This document shows, piece after piece, positions 50,544 to 58,890 of a stretch of 64,000 bases of DNA. The stretch is from positions 1,234,001-1,298,000 of the forward strand of contig NZ_CP136520.1 of the NCBI RefSeq assembly GCF_032813545.1. The letters run 5' to 3'. The stretch comes from Nodosilinea sp. E11. Its GTDB lineage: Bacteria; Cyanobacteriota; Cyanobacteriia; Phormidesmidales; Phormidesmidaceae. The notes beneath the pieces are model-generated. The model was given only the letters and a program-made list of their open reading frames with translations, was not told the DNA's origin and ran no database searches. A program made the position numbers and the translations under genes. Numbering within the stretch: position 1 is the stretch's first letter; each line of letters starts with the position of its first letter.

Positions 50544-51848
50544 ATGGTAACTCGATTTAATCGGCGTAAGTTTTTGGTGTATGGGTCTGCGACCCTCGGT
50601 ACCTCCATGCTGCTCAAGGCCTGCGGCACGGCTACCACCACCGACACCGGGGCAGCGGGTGGCGACAGCGGGGCAGCGGGTGGCGATGGAGAAACCATCA
50701 AGGTTGGCATTCTGCACTCCCTCAGCGGCACCATGGCCATCAGCGAAACCACTGTCGTTGATGCTGAGATGCTGGCTATCAAAGAAATTAACGCTGCAGG
50801 CGGTGTGTTAGGTCGCCAAATCGAAGCGGTTACCGAAGACGGTGCCTCTGACTGGCCCACCTTCGCCGAGAAAGCTGAGAAATTAATCGACCAGGACGAA
50901 GTCGCCGTGGTCTTTGGCTGCTGGACCTCAGCCAGCCGCAAGGCCGTGCTGCCTGTGTTTGAATCTAAAAACCACATGTTGTGGTATCCCGTGCAGTACG
51001 AGGGGCAAGAATGCTCCCAAAACATCTTCTACACTGGGGCAGCCCCCAACCAGCAGATCGAGCCCGCCGTAGACTGGCTGCTTGAAAACAAAGGCACCGA
51101 CTTCTTCTTGGTCGGCTCTGACTATGTGTTTCCCCGCACCGCCAACACCATCATCAAAGAGCAGTTGGCCGCCAAGGGTGGCAACACCGTGGGCGAAGAC
51201 TACCTGCCCCTGGGCAACACCGAAGTTACCCCGATCATTACCCGCATTCGCGCAGCGCTACCTAACGGCGGCGTAATCTTCAACAGCCTCAACGGCGATA
51301 GCAACGTCGCCTTCTTCAAGCAGCTTCAGGGCGCTGGCATGGGGCCAGACCAGTATCCGGTGATGTCGGTCAGCGTGGCTGAGGAAGAAGTTCGCCAGAT
51401 CGGCAGCGAGTTCCTAGTGGGCCACCTGGCCTCCTGGAACTACTTCCAGACCGTAGACACCCCCGAAAACGAAAAGTGGGTGGCCGACTTCAAGGCTGAG
51501 TTCGGTGATGACCGCGTGACCAACGACCCCATGGAAGCGGCCTACATCATGGTCTATCTGTGGAAGCAGGCCGTAGAAGCTGCCGGTACCTTTGATATTC
51601 CAGAAGTGCGGGCTGCAGCCTACGGTCAGAGCATGGCGGCTCCCGAAGGCCCTGTCACCATGAACTCTAACCACCACCTATCCAAGACCGTGCGGATTGG
51701 GGAAATTATGGATGACGGCATGTTCGACATCCTTTGGGCTACCGATGGCCCTGTCGATCCGCAGCCCTGGAACCAGTTTGTGCCTGACACCATTGGCTTT
51801 GGCTGCGACTGGTCTGACCCTGCCAAGGGTGAAAAGTACGAAATCTAG
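50544..51848 (+). CDS. urtA: Urea ABC transporter, substrate-binding lipoprotein
   Basis: Periplasmic urea-binding protein of 434 residues. The N-terminus [19 protein letters not shown] has a twin-arginine-like motif and ends in a lipobox-like LKAC, so it is probably a Tat-exported lipoprotein. A Gly/Ala/Asp-rich linker ([14 protein letters not shown], from a 21-bp DNA repeat at ~50650-50690) follows. The mature part begins [20 protein letters not shown], the classic UrtA/FmdD-type opening. [29 protein letters not shown] is a family block around residue 145. A strong terminator follows the gene. Confidence 0.97.
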   Translation: MVTRFNRRKFLVYGSATLGTSMLLKACGTATTTDTGAAGGDSGAAGGDGETIKVGILHSLSGTMAISETTVVDAEMLAIKEINAAGGVLGRQIEAVTEDGASDWPTFAEKAEKLIDQDEVAVVFGCWTSASRKAVLPVFESKNHMLWYPVQYEGQECSQNIFYTGAAPNQQIEPAVDWLLENKGTDFFLVGSDYVFPRTANTIIKEQLAAKGGNTVGEDYLPLGNTEVTPIITRIRAALPNGGVIFNSLNGDSNVAFFKQLQGAGMGPDQYPVMSVSVAEEEVRQIGSEFLVGHLASWNYFQTVDTPENEKWVADFKAEFGDDRVTNDPMEAAYIMVYLWKQAVEAAGTFDIPEVRAAAYGQSMAAPEGPVTMNSNHHLSKTVRIGEIMDDGMFDILWATDGPVDPQPWNQFVPDTIGFGCDWSDPAKGEKYEI

Positions 51849-52280
51849 GCTAGCTCTCGCGGCCCAGGCATAAAGAAAGCGAGGATACAGCTAGCTGCAT
51901 CCTCGCTTTCTTTGTAGATTTTGAAATCATTTTTTGCTAAGCAAAACACCAGTGAGAAAGTTTCTGACTCTATCACTATCTTTCGGTAGCACGTTTAGCG
52001 AGTTCGGCAGCGGCAACTTAACGTTGTTAGCGGCTCAGAAGTGGCGATCGCCACTGTGACACAAGTACTCTATATTGCCCGTAGCGATCGGCTAACCAAG
52101 TTAGAGTAACTGTGCTTTATAGGGTGTTTTAGTAGACCACTTAAAATACTAAAACTTTGTCAAGGGTGGACTTTTTTGACACTGGATTACTTTTAATATC
52201 CCAGAGAAGTTGGACCCCTGTTTTGTTGGCAGAATCAACCTATCCTGCCTGGGCAAGTTGTTATTAAAGCGGTAAGAGCT
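51849..52280. other. Intergenic region between urtA and urtB
   Basis: A 432-base gap with no gene. It holds the urtA terminator, a 16-base palindrome AGTGGCGATCGCCACT (52038-52053) around a HIP1 site, and TTGACA near 52177, which may be a -35 box for urtB. No clear NtcA site is seen. Confidence 0.5.
51872..51913 (+). terminator. Terminator after urtA
   Basis: AAAGAAAGCGAGGAT (51872-51886) pairs perfectly over 15 bases with ATCCTCGCTTTCTTT (51899-51913) around a 12-base loop. Its base is T-rich. It would lower expression of urtBCDE relative to the binding protein, as is common in ABC operons. Confidence 0.85.
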
Positions 52281-53453
52281 GTGTTAGAAGGCTTAATTGG
52301 TGGCCTATTTAACGGCATTAGCATTGGCGCAGTGCTGTTAATTGTGGCTTTGGGTTTGGCCATTGTATTTGGCCTGATGGGGGTCATTAACTTGGCCCAT
52401 GGCGAATTGATGATGTTTGGGGCCTACACCACCTTTGTGGTGCAAAACGCGGCCAAAGGCATGGGAGGTGTAGCGCTTGATCTCTACATTTTTGCGGCCC
52501 TGCCCCTGGCTTTTTTGGTGGCGGCTTTGCTGGGTTTATTGCTAGAGCGAACGGTCATTCGCTACCTCTACGGGCGGCCCCTAGAAACGCTGCTAGCCAC
52601 CTGGGGGGTGAGCCTAATTTTGATTCAGTTCATCCGCAGCGTCAGTTTGCCCATGGTAATTGGCCTGGTTATCTTTGCAGCGCTGTTTTTTATCGGTCGT
52701 TTAGTCCTCACTCGCTATACCGACTGGGATCGCATCAGTCAGTGGGCGAACCCATTGTTCTTGACGCTGTCAGCAGCAATTTCGGTAGTAGCCTGGGTAC
52801 TGATCGGCAATTCCACCAGCGCCGCCTTTAGCCGCCCCTGGTTTAGCACCCGCAACGTCGATGTGACGCCGCCGAGCTGGCTGCGGGGCGGTGTGACCCT
52901 GGGAAATTCGCTGCAATTTCCCTCGGCGCGGCTGTTTATTATTGTGCTCACCGTGCTCTGCCTGGTGGCGGTGTACTGGTTTCTCAACGGTACGGCCTGG
53001 GGGTTGCGCATTCGCTCAGTCACCCAAAACCGGGGCATGAGCGCCTGTTTGGGCATTCCCACCGGGCAGGTCGATGCCATTACTTTTGCCCTGGGGTCGG
53101 GGCTGGCTGGGATAGCGGGTTGTGCGGTAACGCTGCTGGGCTCGGTTGGTCCTAATTTGGGGGGCAACTACATTGTCGATGCCTTTATGGTGGTGGTCGT
53201 GGGCGGGGTCGGCAAGCTGGTAGGCAGTATTGTGGCGGCGCTAGTCATCGGGATTGTCACCTACCTGGTGGGCTCTGGCACCCTGGCGCTGATGTTTCCG
53301 CCGACGGCGTTCTTTCAGCCAGCGATCGATTTCTTTACCTTTTTTGCCACCACCAGCATGGCCAAGGTGATGGTATTTGCGTTGATTATTGCCTTCTTGC
53401 AGGTGCGGCCCGCTGGGCTGTTCCCGCCGAAGGGCCGTTCGGTGGAGCTCTAG
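52281..53453 (+). CDS. urtB: Urea ABC transporter permease UrtB
   Basis: LivH-type inner-membrane permease, 390 residues, GTG start at 52281. The opening MLEGLIGGLFNGISIGAVLLIVALGLAIVF and NLAHGELMMFGAYT are typical of the family (seen around residues 1-55). Several further TM helices, and the inner loop RSVTQNRGMSACLGIPTGQVD characteristic of HAAT permeases, are present. A longer middle loop (residues ~150-215) is also seen in UrtB. urtC begins four bases after its stop. Confidence 0.95.
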   Translation: MLEGLIGGLFNGISIGAVLLIVALGLAIVFGLMGVINLAHGELMMFGAYTTFVVQNAAKGMGGVALDLYIFAALPLAFLVAALLGLLLERTVIRYLYGRPLETLLATWGVSLILIQFIRSVSLPMVIGLVIFAALFFIGRLVLTRYTDWDRISQWANPLFLTLSAAISVVAWVLIGNSTSAAFSRPWFSTRNVDVTPPSWLRGGVTLGNSLQFPSARLFIIVLTVLCLVAVYWFLNGTAWGLRIRSVTQNRGMSACLGIPTGQVDAITFALGSGLAGIAGCAVTLLGSVGPNLGGNYIVDAFMVVVVGGVGKLVGSIVAALVIGIVTYLVGSGTLALMFPPTAFFQPAIDFFTFFATTSMAKVMVFALIIAFLQVRPAGLFPPKGRSVEL

Positions 53454-53457
53454 AGTT

Positions 53458-54642
53458 ATGACTACTGAGGCAACTATGCAACCGCGCCGCGTCGCTAAGG
53501 CCAGCCAAAAACGCAAGTTTGTGATTGAGGCGATCGCGATCGCGGCGATCGCGCTGATTCTCATCCTGGTCTTACCGCTGTTTTTGACCCCTTTTCGCCT
53601 AAATTTGCTGGGGCGGTTTTTGGCCTTGGCCATTGTGGCGTTGGGGATTGATTTAATTTGGGGTTTTACCGGTCTACTGAGCTTGGGCCACGGCATTTTC
53701 TTTGCCCTTGGAGGATATGCCTTTGCCATGTACCTCCAGCTCAGCAGTCTGCCCGAGGGCAGCATTCCCGACTTCTTTGGCCTCTACGGTGTGACCGAGC
53801 TGCCCTGGTTCTGGCAGCCGTTTAACTCGTTTCCATTTACCCTGCTAGCCATTTTTCTGGTGCCGGCGATCGCGGCAGGTCTCTTAGGTTACCTAGTCTT
53901 CCGTAACCGCATTCGCGGGGTCTATTTTTCGATTTTGACCCAGGCCGCTCTGGTTGTCTTTTTCAACTTTTTCAACGGTCAGCAAAAGCTGATTAATGGC
54001 ACCAACGGTCTCACCACTTCCACTGCCACCTTTTTGGGGCAGCGGGTGGGCTCAGGCGAAATGCGGATGTTTTTCTACATCGCCACGGTGATCGCCCTGA
54101 TCGCCATGTACGCCCTCTGTCGCTGGCTCACCAGCGGGCGCTTTGGCCGCATGCTGGTCGCCATTCGCGACGACGAAAACCGGGTGCGGTTTTCAGGCTA
54201 CGACCCTACGGCTTTCAAGGTGCTAGTGTTTGCAGTCTCAGGCGCGATCGCAGGCATTGCCGGTGCCCTCTTCACCGTGCAGTCAGGCATTATCTCACCC
54301 CAGGCGATGGACATTGCCTTCTCGATTGAGATGGTGATCTGGGTTGCCGTGGGCGGGCGGGCCACCCTGGTGGGCGCGGTGCTGGGCGCGGTGTTGGTGA
54401 ATATGGCCCGCAGCTTGCTCAGCGAACGCTTCCCCGATGTATGGCTGTTCTTCCAAGGGGCGCTGTTTTTAATTGTGGTGACAGCATTGCCTGACGGCAT
54501 TATTGGCTGGGGCCGCCGCCAGTTTGGCCATACCGTCAGCTCAGCCCTAGGTTTGGCCCCCAAAGATTTACCCTACCTCGACGACAGCGCCGAGACCGAA
54601 CCCGCCCCCCTCTCAGAAACCCCAGAATTCGCTGAAAAGTAG
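53458..54642 (+). CDS. urtC: Urea ABC transporter permease UrtC
   Basis: LivM-type permease of 394 residues. The TM region begins near residue 20, and FLALAIVALGIDLIWGFTGLLSLGHGIFFALGGYAFAMYL-type sequence spans ~60-100. The cytoplasmic EAA-like loop is AIRDDENRVRFSGYDPTAFK. ATG at 53458 is the first start after urtB; the frame extends upstream inside urtB without conserved sequence. Its stop codon lies inside the left arm of an inverted repeat (54638-54658). Confidence 0.95.
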   Translation: MTTEATMQPRRVAKASQKRKFVIEAIAIAAIALILILVLPLFLTPFRLNLLGRFLALAIVALGIDLIWGFTGLLSLGHGIFFALGGYAFAMYLQLSSLPEGSIPDFFGLYGVTELPWFWQPFNSFPFTLLAIFLVPAIAAGLLGYLVFRNRIRGVYFSILTQAALVVFFNFFNGQQKLINGTNGLTTSTATFLGQRVGSGEMRMFFYIATVIALIAMYALCRWLTSGRFGRMLVAIRDDENRVRFSGYDPTAFKVLVFAVSGAIAGIAGALFTVQSGIISPQAMDIAFSIEMVIWVAVGGRATLVGAVLGAVLVNMARSLLSERFPDVWLFFQGALFLIVVTALPDGIIGWGRRQFGHTVSSALGLAPKDLPYLDDSAETEPAPLSETPEFAEK

Positions 54643-54740
54643 GGTGGGCAATGCCCACTCTCCACCCCCGCCCATCAATACAACCCAGCGCAAACCCCGA
54701 ATAGCCCCAACGTCCCATGGTGGGCAGTGCCCACCCTACT
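54638..54740. repeat. MITE-like element with 21-bp terminal inverted repeats between urtC and urtD
   Basis: The left arm AGTAGGGTGGGCAATGCCCAC (54638-54658) and the right arm GTGGGCAGTGCCCACCCTACT (54720-54740) are complementary at 20 of 21 bases, 61 bases apart. Each arm is itself palindromic. The left arm supplies the urtC stop codon. Related cores occur at 29369 and 36972, so it is a dispersed family. No direct target duplication is obvious. Confidence 0.7.
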
Positions 54741-54761
54741 CCTTCACCTATCACCCCTGCC

Positions 54762-55892
54762 ATGAGCACCAAAGTTTTAGAGATCAAAGACGTCACCGTC
54801 AGCTTTGATGGCTTTAAGGCCATCAACAACCTCAACTTCAGCATGGATGAAGGTGAACTGCGGGTGATCATTGGCCCCAACGGCGCAGGCAAAACCACCT
54901 TCTTAGACGTGATCAGTGGCAAGACTAAACCCACCGAGGGCGCAGCTTATTTCAAAGGTCAAGACCTGCGCAAATACAAAGAGCACGAGATCTCGCGCCT
55001 AGGCATTGGCCGCAAGTTTCAAACCCCCCGCGTCTACCTCAACCTCACCCCCCGCGAAAACCTCGACCTCTCCTGCAACCGCGAGAAAAACGTCTTCTCA
55101 ACCCTGTTCAAAAAAGCCCCCAGCGCCGAAAAACGCACTGTCGGTGGTCTGCTCGAAACCATTGGCCTCGACCATAAGGCCGACATTCCCGCCGCCCTGC
55201 TTTCCCACGGCGAAAAGCAGTGGCTGGAGATCGGCATGCTGGTGGCCCAGTCGCCCGACCTGCTGCTAGTGGATGAGCCGGTAGCGGGCCTGACTGACGA
55301 AGAGACCGAGCAAACTGGCAAGCTGCTGATGTCACTGGCCGAAAGCCACTCCATTGTGGTGATCGAGCACGACATGGAGTTTGTGCGCCAGATTGCCCGC
55401 CAGGTTACCGTGCTGCACCAGGGCAGCGTGCTGTGTGAAGGCACCATGGATCAGGTGCAGAACGACCCCAAAGTGATTGAGGTCTACCTGGGCAAAGAAA
55501 CCACCCTTACCCCCGAACAGATGCTGCTGCTGCGCATTGCCGCCACGATGGCCTGGGCCGACGACAACTTTGCTGACGTACAGCAAGAGGTCATTTTAGA
55601 CCGCCTCAGCCGCAAGTTTGCCCACGCCCCCGAAGAGCAGGCCGGGCTGCGCGACGATCTCAAAGATCTATTGGCCACCGAAATTCCCCTAGAAGATTTG
55701 GTGCCCCAACTCGCAACCCCGGCCCAGCGCGAAGAAGCGCTGATGCTCAGCTACGAAGTGATCAGCTCCAACCAGATCAACCAAACTGAAGCGGCAGTCT
55801 ACCAAAAGCTTCTAAACCTGCTGGGTCTACCGCCCGAAACCGTCAGCCGTCTGGAAGCCGCCGCCCTTGAAGAGCTAGCGGCAAGAGGGTAG
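54762..55892 (+). CDS. urtD: Urea ABC transporter ATPase UrtD with C-terminal TerB-like domain
   Basis: 376 residues. Residues 1-245 are a LivG-type ABC ATPase: Walker A GPNGAGKTTFLDVI, the signature region LLSHGEKQWLEIGMLVA, Walker B LLLVDEPVAGLTDEE, and the H-loop IVVIEHDMEFV. Residues ~250-376 are an extra helical domain (TPEQMLLLRIAATMAWADDNFADVQQEVILDRL; the run is shown here only for its start) that resembles the TerB/DUF533-like fold. Cyanobacterial UrtD proteins often have this length. Start ATG at 54762, after the MITE-like element; a frame from 54717 runs into the repeat. Confidence 0.93.
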   Translation: MSTKVLEIKDVTVSFDGFKAINNLNFSMDEGELRVIIGPNGAGKTTFLDVISGKTKPTEGAAYFKGQDLRKYKEHEISRLGIGRKFQTPRVYLNLTPRENLDLSCNREKNVFSTLFKKAPSAEKRTVGGLLETIGLDHKADIPAALLSHGEKQWLEIGMLVAQSPDLLLVDEPVAGLTDEETEQTGKLLMSLAESHSIVVIEHDMEFVRQIARQVTVLHQGSVLCEGTMDQVQNDPKVIEVYLGKETTLTPEQMLLLRIAATMAWADDNFADVQQEVILDRLSRKFAHAPEEQAGLRDDLKDLLATEIPLEDLVPQLATPAQREEALMLSYEVISSNQINQTEAAVYQKLLNLLGLPPETVSRLEAAALEELAARG

Positions 55893-56010
55893 ATGAGTAG
55901 ATGGGTAGATGAGTGGATGAGTAGCCATTCTGTCACCCATCCACCCCTTTACCCATCCACCCCTTCACTCATCCACCCCTTTACCCATCCACCCCTTCAC
56001 TCATCCACCC
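55890..56010. repeat. 16/32-bp tandem repeats and inverted repeats between urtD and urtE
   Basis: A 32-base unit (CTTTACCCATCCACCCCTTC...) occurs twice without mismatch at 55947-55978 and 55979-56010, and is itself two diverged 16-mers. About five and a half 16-mers are present. The 5' part (55890-55923, GTAGATGAGTAGATGG) is roughly the reverse complement, so the RNA could fold into a long stem. The stretch occupies nearly the entire gap. Confidence 0.8.
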
Positions 56011-56013
56011 AAC

Positions 56014-56766
56014 ATGACCACCACCCTCCCCACCGTCACTCGCCAAGACCCTATGACCGCCCCAATGCTTCAGGTCTCGGGGCTAAACTTTTACTACGGT
56101 GAAAGCCATATTTTGCGCGATGTGGCCATGACCATTCCTAAGGGGCAGATGGTCTGTCTGATTGGCCGCAATGGCGTGGGCAAAACCACGATGCTGAAAA
56201 ATATTATGGGGGTGTTGCGGCCTCGCACCGGCGAAATTCGCTTTGAGGGGCAGGTGGTCAACAGCCTCACCCCCGATCGCCGGGCGCGCTTGGGCATTGG
56301 CTATGTGCCCCAGGGGCGCGAAGTGATTCCCCGCCTGACGGTGCGCGAAAATTTACTCATTGGTCAGGAGGCTCTGGGAAACCGGGGCAAAGCGGGCAAA
56401 GCAGTGCCCGAGGAAATCTACGAGCTGTTTCCGGTGCTCAAGACCATGCTCGATCGCATGGGGGGCGACCTCAGTGGTGGTCAGCAGCAGCAGTTAGCGA
56501 TCGCCCGCGCAATCATGGGCCAGCCCAAGCTGCTAGTACTCGACGAACCCACCGAAGGCATTCAGCCCTCGATCATTCTCGACATTGAGGCGGCGGTGAA
56601 AAAGATCGTTCGCACCACCGGCATTTCAGTGCTGCTGGTCGAGCAACACCTGCACTTTGTCCGTCAGGCAGACTATTACTACGCGATGCAGCGGGGCGGC
56701 ATTGTTGCCCACGGCCCCACCAGCGAACTCACTAACGACATTATTCAAGAATTTTTGGCGGTGTAG
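56014..56766 (+). CDS. urtE: Urea ABC transporter ATPase UrtE
   Basis: LivF-type ABC ATPase, 250 residues from ATG 56014, ~233 if started at 56065. The latter (MLQVSGLNFYYGESHIL) is closer to known UrtE N-termini. Walker A GRNGVGKTTMLKNIMG, the Q-loop VPQGREVIPRLTVRENL, signature GDLSGGQQQQLAIARAI, Walker B LLVLDEPTEGIQPS and H-loop LLVEQHLHFV are intact. It is the last gene of the urt operon. The upstream tandem repeats may affect its translation. Confidence 0.96.
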   Translation: MTTTLPTVTRQDPMTAPMLQVSGLNFYYGESHILRDVAMTIPKGQMVCLIGRNGVGKTTMLKNIMGVLRPRTGEIRFEGQVVNSLTPDRRARLGIGYVPQGREVIPRLTVRENLLIGQEALGNRGKAGKAVPEEIYELFPVLKTMLDRMGGDLSGGQQQQLAIARAIMGQPKLLVLDEPTEGIQPSIILDIEAAVKKIVRTTGISVLLVEQHLHFVRQADYYYAMQRGGIVAHGPTSELTNDIIQEFLAV

Positions 56767-57021
56767 AGGTCATCGCGAGGAGTCATCGCGGGCAGTTGGT
56801 CAAATCTCTGTGGCCTGGTAGTTTTATGGCCCATTCAGCTCGATAGGGGTGGGCAAATCAGTACTCGGCGGGCCGACTGCTAGTTTGACTTCAGGGCTGA
56901 GCGGGGGATTTTCACCGACCTTAGGGGATAACTAAGACTAGCGTTGAGAGCAAAGTTTAGCCGTCAGGTTTGGTCTTTATTGCTTCGCACCTCTCCTTGA
57001 AAGGATCGTCCTTGGGCACAG

Positions 57022-58890
57022 ATGATCGCAAGACTCAAACAACTGCTGGGTAAGCTGCCGTTGCAGACAGCCATTACGATTCCCTTTGCCCTTCAGGTGG
57101 CGGTGGCGGTGGGGGCGGTAGCCTACTTCTCTTACAAAAATAGTCAGATAGTGGTCTACAACTTGGTCGCCCAGGTCAAAAATGAGCTGACGGCGCGCAT
57201 TCTTGAACAGCTCGAAGATACCCTGGCTCAGCCCAACCTGGTTAATCAGCTCAACGGCGGCTCTTTACTAGAAGGCGACATCAACTTGCTCACCGGGCAA
57301 GGGGAAAAGCAGCTGTGGCGACAGGCCATAATTTTCTCTTCGATTAATTTGATCTATTGTGCCACTGAGGCTGACGGCGCTTTTTTGGGAGTAGGTCGTT
57401 CAGAGGGAGGGGTTGGTGATACCCTGCAAATTCAACTGGCTAATGCCTCGGTAAATCGCTACTTTCACTATTACGAGACCGAGGCCAACGGTGCGCGAGG
57501 GCCGTTGCAACGCATTGGCGATCAGCCCTACGACCCCCGACTACGCCCCTGGTATCAGGCAGCCAAAGCAGCGGGTCAGCCCACCTGGAGCCCGATCTAT
57601 GCTGACTTTGAGACCATGCTGCCCACCATTACTGCCGCTGCGCCGGTCTATGAGCCAACCAGCGGCAATTTGTTGGGGGTCTGCGCCACCGATGTAATTT
57701 TGTCAGAGGATCTAAACGCTTTTTTGCGCAGCCTACATATCAGCCCCACCGGCCTGGCCTTTATTGTGGAGCGATCGGGATTGTTAGTGGCCAGTTCTAG
57801 CCCAGAGCCCATTATCGCCGAGCAAGACGAAACCCTCATGCTGATCCAGGCCGCCGACAGTAAAGATACCGTGATTCGCGGTACGGTGCAGTACCTAATG
57901 GGGACGGGCCTTGATTGGGAGCATGGGGAAAAGCAACAGCACCGTGTTTGGATTAATCAAGAGCGCTATTCTCTTCAAACCGAGTCTTTTATTGATGATT
58001 TTGGCCTCGACTGGATTTTAGTTTTGGTCATCCCTGAAAACGATTTTATGGGGCAAATTAATGACAACAATAAAACTACGCTAGTGCTGTATCTATTGGC
58101 CCTGGTGCTAACGGGCCTTAGCGGATTGGTGCTAGCCCAGTGGATGACACGACCCCTACGGAAACTTAGCGATCGCGCTCGTCACCTGGCCCTAGGCCAA
58201 TGGGATGAACCAATCGAAATTGGGCGGTCGGATGCGATCGGTGACCTGTCCCGGTCCTTAGCTGCTATGGCCCAGCAGCTTAAGGAAGTGTTCACCACCC
58301 TAGAGCAACGGGTCGAACTCCGGAACCAAGAACTCGTGCAGCTCAACCAGGAACTCCAGCGTCTGGCCCACGTCGATGGACTGACCCAAGCCGCCAATCG
58401 TCGCTATTTTGATAGCTTTTTAGCCCAAGAGTGGCAGCGCCTAGCCCGCGAACAGCAGCCCCTGAGCCTGTTAATGTGTGATGCCGACTACTTCAAATCC
58501 TTCAACGACACCTACGGCCACCAGGCGGGCGATCGCTGTCTGCAACAGCTGGCACAGGTATTTCAGCAGGCGATTCACCGTCCAGCCGATCTGGTAGCTC
58601 GTTACGGTGGAGAAGAATTTGCCATTGTCTTACCCCACACTGACCTGATGGGAGCGATTCACCTGGCCCAGTCGATCTGCGCAGCGGTCAGAGCGTTGTC
58701 TATTCCCCACAAGAACTCTCCTCTAGAGCAAATAACCATCAGCATCGGCATCGCCACGGCAATCCCAAGCGCTATCTATCAAACTCGCGATCTGGTGGCC
58801 GCCGCTGACCAGGCACTCTATCTCGCCAAAGAGAAAGGGCGCAACGGCTACTGCATTGCCCCTCAGTTAAGGCAGCTTTCCCCTGAGTAG
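57022..58890 (+). CDS. Membrane diguanylate cyclase: Cache - HAMP - GGDEF
   Basis: 622 residues. An N-terminal TM (ITIPFALQVAVAVGAVAYF), a periplasmic Cache sensor domain (~45-340, with YDPRLRPWYQAAKAAGQPTW as its dCache signature), a second TM (~345-375), a HAMP linker (WMTRPLRKLSDRARHLALG), a coiled coil and a GGDEF domain (~445-615). Active site YGGEEFAIVLP is intact, and RPAD five residues upstream forms a product-inhibition I-site. It should make c-di-GMP in response to a small extracellular ligand. Its 3' end overlaps the convergent c-di-GMP gene by 28 bases. Confidence 0.93.
   Translation: MIARLKQLLGKLPLQTAITIPFALQVAVAVGAVAYFSYKNSQIVVYNLVAQVKNELTARILEQLEDTLAQPNLVNQLNGGSLLEGDINLLTGQGEKQLWRQAIIFSSINLIYCATEADGAFLGVGRSEGGVGDTLQIQLANASVNRYFHYYETEANGARGPLQRIGDQPYDPRLRPWYQAAKAAGQPTWSPIYADFETMLPTITAAAPVYEPTSGNLLGVCATDVILSEDLNAFLRSLHISPTGLAFIVERSGLLVASSSPEPIIAEQDETLMLIQAADSKDTVIRGTVQYLMGTGLDWEHGEKQQHRVWINQERYSLQTESFIDDFGLDWILVLVIPENDFMGQINDNNKTTLVLYLLALVLTGLSGLVLAQWMTRPLRKLSDRARHLALGQWDEPIEIGRSDAIGDLSRSLAAMAQQLKEVFTTLEQRVELRNQELVQLNQELQRLAHVDGLTQAANRRYFDSFLAQEWQRLAREQQPLSLLMCDADYFKSFNDTYGHQAGDRCLQQLAQVFQQAIHRPADLVARYGGEEFAIVLPHTDLMGAIHLAQSICAAVRALSIPHKNSPLEQITISIGIATAIPSAIYQTRDLVAAADQALYLAKEKGRNGYCIAPQLRQLSPE

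Noticed and set aside
55890..56010. CRISPR-like array
   Set aside because: Units are directly adjacent without unique spacers, so it is a tandem repeat.
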